Shown: piece by piece, positions 61,500 through 64,000 of the stretch
How the letters are laid out: each line of letters begins with the position of its first letter
Position numbering within the stretch: the first letter of the stretch is position 1
Origin: JBBDIM01 sp040880405
GTDB taxonomy: Bacteria > Planctomycetota > Planctomycetia > Pirellulales > Pirellulaceae
Direction: 5' to 3'
DNA: 64,000 bases
Assembly (NCBI GenBank): GCA_040880405.1
Contig: JBBDIM010000063.1
Location: 93,627 to 157,626 of the forward strand
Notes under the pieces: generated by a model
Told to the model about the DNA's origin: nothing
The model's input: the letters and a program-made list of their open reading frames with translations, nothing else
Database searches by the model: none
Made by a program: the position numbers and the translations under genes

Positions 61500-63104
61500 T
61501 TAACCGGTCGTGGTCGCCGGGTCCTGCCTTCGCTCATAGGTCCGACCGCCGGTGGCGTCGTCGTCACTGGTCAGGGCGATTTGGTAGAGTCGCTCGCCGC
61601 CGGGGGTGGGGTATTCGCCGGTGATACAAGCCTGGCATAATTCGTTGCGAGAGAAGTTCACGGCCCGAGAAATCGCCTCGACTGGTAAATACCTCAGCGA
61701 ATCGGCGCCCAATTGCCGGGCCATCTCGTCCTGAACCTCTTCGGTCAGGATTCCATCCGGCATGAATTTGGGGGCGAACAGTTCGTTAACCGTCGACATA
61801 TCGATCCCGTAAAAACAGGGGGCGACGATCGGCGGGCAGGCCACGCGGACATGGATCTCCTTCACGCCACCCCGTTCTCGCAGGCGGTCCAAGAGCACCT
61901 TCATCGTGGTCGAGCGGACGATCGAATCCTCGACCAGGAACACCCGTTTCCCCTCCAACACTTCCCGCAGCGGGGTGTACTTGATCTCGGCGGCCCTCCG
62001 GCGGGTGTTGCCCGCCTCGATAAAGGTTCGGCCGGAGTAACGATTGCGGATCAGCCCTTCCCGAGACGGAATCCCCAGCTCAAAGGCCATCGCATCCGCG
62101 GCGGCCTTGCTCGTATCGGGGACTGGCACGACGATCGTATCGCCATCATCCAGCGGCACCTGGCCCCAGGCCCGTTCCAGTTGCGCAAGTTCCACACCCA
62201 AGTTGGTCCGCGTCATGTAGACGCTGCGTTCATCCAGGGTGCTCGCGACATTAGCGAAGTAGATCCACTCAAAGAAACAGTGGGCCTTGGGCTCCGGATC
62301 GATAAACCGCTGGATCTCCAGCTTGCCGCCGGTAATCGTGATCGCCTCGCCCGGTGGGAGCGACTTGATCTCTTCCGGCTCAAACCCCAAGTTTAACAGG
62401 GCCACACTCTCGCTCGCCGCGGCGAACAGCGGCCCTTGAATCGCATAGCACAGTGGCTTGATCCCCCGCGGATCCCGCGCTACCAGCATGTCCCCTTCGG
62501 CGTTAAGCAGAACCAAGCTGTACGCCCCGTCAAACCGCGTCGCGGCTTGCCGCAAGGCGTCGAGCATCGAGACACGCTGGCCGCTGGTCATCTCGCGGCT
62601 CAATTCGTGCATGATGATTTCGGTATCGGTTTCCCGAGCCAGATGGTGATCGTCATCCGCCAGCAGCCGATCTCGCAGTTCGGCGTAGTTGGCCAATTGG
62701 CCGTTGAACCCAAAGCTAAACCACTTGTGCTTGATCAGATGATGCCGCTCAAACGGCTGGGCGTAGCTCCGGTCGTCCTGGCCACAGGTGGCGTAGCGGA
62801 CATGCCCGATCGCGGCCCGGCCGGCGTATTCCCGCATCAGCGACTCGCTTTTGCCCCGGTGCGAAAGGCGAAAGACCTCCTGGACCGAGCCGATATCGCG
62901 GTGGGTATCGATCAACTGGTTGCGATTGGGGTTATAGGTGGTAATCCCGGCCGCCAATTGACCCCGATTTTGGATATCCAACAACATCCGGGGCAACAGC
63001 CTGGATACTTCCTCAGGCCCCTGGGCCGGGCACAATGGGCTGACCTCGTCGCCGGGAAGATGATAAATCGCCGCAATACCACATTCGTGGAACAGTTCGC
63101 TCAT
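61500..63104 (-). CDS. purF: Amidophosphoribosyltransferase
   Basis: ATG 63104 gives ~534 residues and places the N-terminal-nucleophile Cys at residue 8 in HECGIAAIY, implying removal of a 7-residue propeptide; the frame extends to 63188 but that part is unconserved. The glutaminase domain continues with GHVRYATCG and FNGQLAN. The PRTase domain has the PRPP loop VFLVEDSIVRSTT and PPIVAPCFYGIDMST. It catalyses the first step of purine synthesis. At ~534 residues it is longer than E. coli PurF (505). It is convergent with the nucleoside hydrolase across copy B. Confidence 0.95.
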   Translation of the reverse strand: MSELFHECGIAAIYHLPGDEVSPLCPAQGPEEVSRLLPRMLLDIQNRGQLAAGITTYNPNRNQLIDTHRDIGSVQEVFRLSHRGKSESLMREYAGRAAIGHVRYATCGQDDRSYAQPFERHHLIKHKWFSFGFNGQLANYAELRDRLLADDDHHLARETDTEIIMHELSREMTSGQRVSMLDALRQAATRFDGAYSLVLLNAEGDMLVARDPRGIKPLCYAIQGPLFAAASESVALLNLGFEPEEIKSLPPGEAITITGGKLEIQRFIDPEPKAHCFFEWIYFANVASTLDERSVYMTRTNLGVELAQLERAWGQVPLDDGDTIVVPVPDTSKAAADAMAFELGIPSREGLIRNRYSGRTFIEAGNTRRRAAEIKYTPLREVLEGKRVFLVEDSIVRSTTMKVLLDRLRERGGVKEIHVRVACPPIVAPCFYGIDMSTVNELFAPKFMPDGILTEEVQDEMARQLGADSLRYLPVEAISRAVNFSRNELCQACITGEYPTPGGERLYQIALTSDDDATGGRTYERRQDPATTTG

Positions 63105-64000
63105 GAAGAACTCGATAACCGTGGCGGAGGAAAAAAGCGAGAAACAGCTCGCAGGCCAGGCAGGAATCACCCAGCCCAGCAGCAACACCCCATTCTAGAA
63201 CCGCGCGGTCATCCCCTCAACCGCCACTGCGGGAGGGGAGGACGAGAAGGATGAAGGCGAAATAGGGAAGGCTGAATGGGTAAGAAATCGCGGTTGCCAT
63301 CAATGATTCCGGTTTTGCCAGCGGATGGGGTTGCTCGCGATTCGCCGTTCTACTCGCCGGGTGCCCCGGAGGGGATAAACCCCGCCGCTCAGGGTTGGCA
63401 ATAACGAGCGGCGGGGTTTATCCCCGCCGGGGCGGCACTGTCGATTGATTCCGCCCGTGTGCCACCGGGATCCTCCCAGTGCCTGAGCTTTCCATTTTGT
63501 GCCAATGCCAAAGCCTCGCGCCGGGCAAGCCTGAGAGCTATTATGCCATGGGGTGAATCACCGGGCCACTCGGTGGTTCGAGAAGTGGATTTGTCCGTTG
63601 GGCCGGGAAGTGGGTGCCTCGTTAGCCCGGCGGGGTGGCACTGTCAAAACATTGCACAACTCCGTTTGCCACTGGCATCTTGGTGAGTGCCTGGCTGTGC
63701 CATTGTGAACAAACTCGCCCCGGCCGCGCGCTGCCTATCTGACTCCCATTATGGCAAGACGTGAATCACCGGTCCACTCAGCCAAAGCAACCCGTTTCCC
63801 GGCAGGAATGATGAACGCAGAGACGCTAGGGCCCGAGGACGCAAAGAATCCAGTTTAAGCTCTTCGCGTCCTTGCGTCTTGGCGACTTGGCGTTGAAAGA
63901 CTTTGATTTCAGTCACGGCCAACCTCCACTCGGCGGGGTGGCACTCTACGCCGTTAACCCTTTTTTTTCATCTTCAAAGCGGCAGCATGATCTCTTTGGT
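63105..64000. other. Repeat-rich non-coding region at the window end
   Basis: No gene is supported. Besides the hairpin at 63371-63425 it holds two degenerate ~145-bp direct units: ~63429-63570 and ~63634-63782. Both begin GGCACTGTC, contain TGCCACYGGNATC and AGTGCCTG, and end GTGAATCACCGGNCCACTC. A third unit may begin near 63937 (GGCGGGGTGGCACTCTACG). A CGCAGAG/GCGTC-type module lies at ~63814-63894. Confidence 0.6.
63371..63425. repeat. 20-bp perfect inverted repeat
   Basis: GGGGATAAACCCCGCCGCTC (63371-63390) is followed after 15 bases by its exact complement (63406-63425). It is strongly GC-rich and lies ~270 bp upstream of the purF start. Confidence 0.8.

Overview
The window is about 60% GC and almost certainly comes from a planctomycete of the Pirellulales type. 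The evidence is the mix of gene families: a sulfatase, DUF1549/DUF1553, DUF1501, tandem DUF1080, FG-GAP/ASPIC, PQQ-like and WD40 propeller proteins, TAT-exported Gfo/Idh/MocA oxidoreductases, a Flp-type pilin with a GPTAVEYA core, and a free-standing S18 gene. No rRNA, tRNA, CRISPR array, integrase or transposase gene was seen. It reads as chromosomal core sequence with lifestyle genes on the left and housekeeping genes on the right.

Layout. 0-5 kb: the end of a two-part acetylxylan-esterase-like hydrolase, then an M19 dipeptidase with a YhdT-like small subunit overlapping a sodium:solute symporter. 4.8-10.5 kb (minus): sulfatase, SASA esterase, FG-GAP/ASPIC protein and an exported propeller. 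10.8-17.2 kb (plus): a TAT oxidoreductase and a DUF1549/1553 - DUF1501 - WD40 operon. 17.4-21.5 kb: a PQQ-like propeller, an orphan ECF42-type sigma factor and a double DUF1080 protein. 21.8-24.7 kb: an MlaE-MlaF-MlaD lipid transport operon abutting a truncated DUF1016 gene. 25.4-32.1 kb: PEGA lipoprotein, PP2C phosphatase, LptF/G permease, and a histidine kinase/sigma-54 activator pair. 33-41 kb: lexA, an orphan Flp pilin, rpsR, a thioesterase, and a prenyltransferase-repeat/ABC ATPase/giant permease operon. 41-52 kb: mscL with a zinc ribbon, queE and queF, a deaminase, nagB, a sugar isomerase, an FHA protein, a DksA-like protein and an HtrA protease. 52-64 kb: trmB, rhomboid, a FabZ-like dehydratase, a 32-residue basic protein, an MMPL/HpnN-type transporter, a STAS protein, trpD, a nucleoside hydrolase and purF.

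The gene content is mostly conventional; the unusual content is between the genes. Several repeat families can be read directly. There are two copies, in opposite orientation, of a ~370-bp element (52.0 and 61.0-61.4 kb). There are two 168-bp elements with GGTGGGTG-type ends (17.2 and 34.8 kb). There are four copies of a 27-bp REP-like palindrome (42.8-46.7 kb). Two long A-rich/G4 hairpins flank the prenyltransferase-ABC operon exactly. Mosaics of CACGGAT and CGCAGAG inverted repeats fill the large gaps at 32-33, 51.7-51.9 and 63.8 kb. These suggest an active or recent population of small non-autonomous elements whose mobilising enzyme is not in the window.
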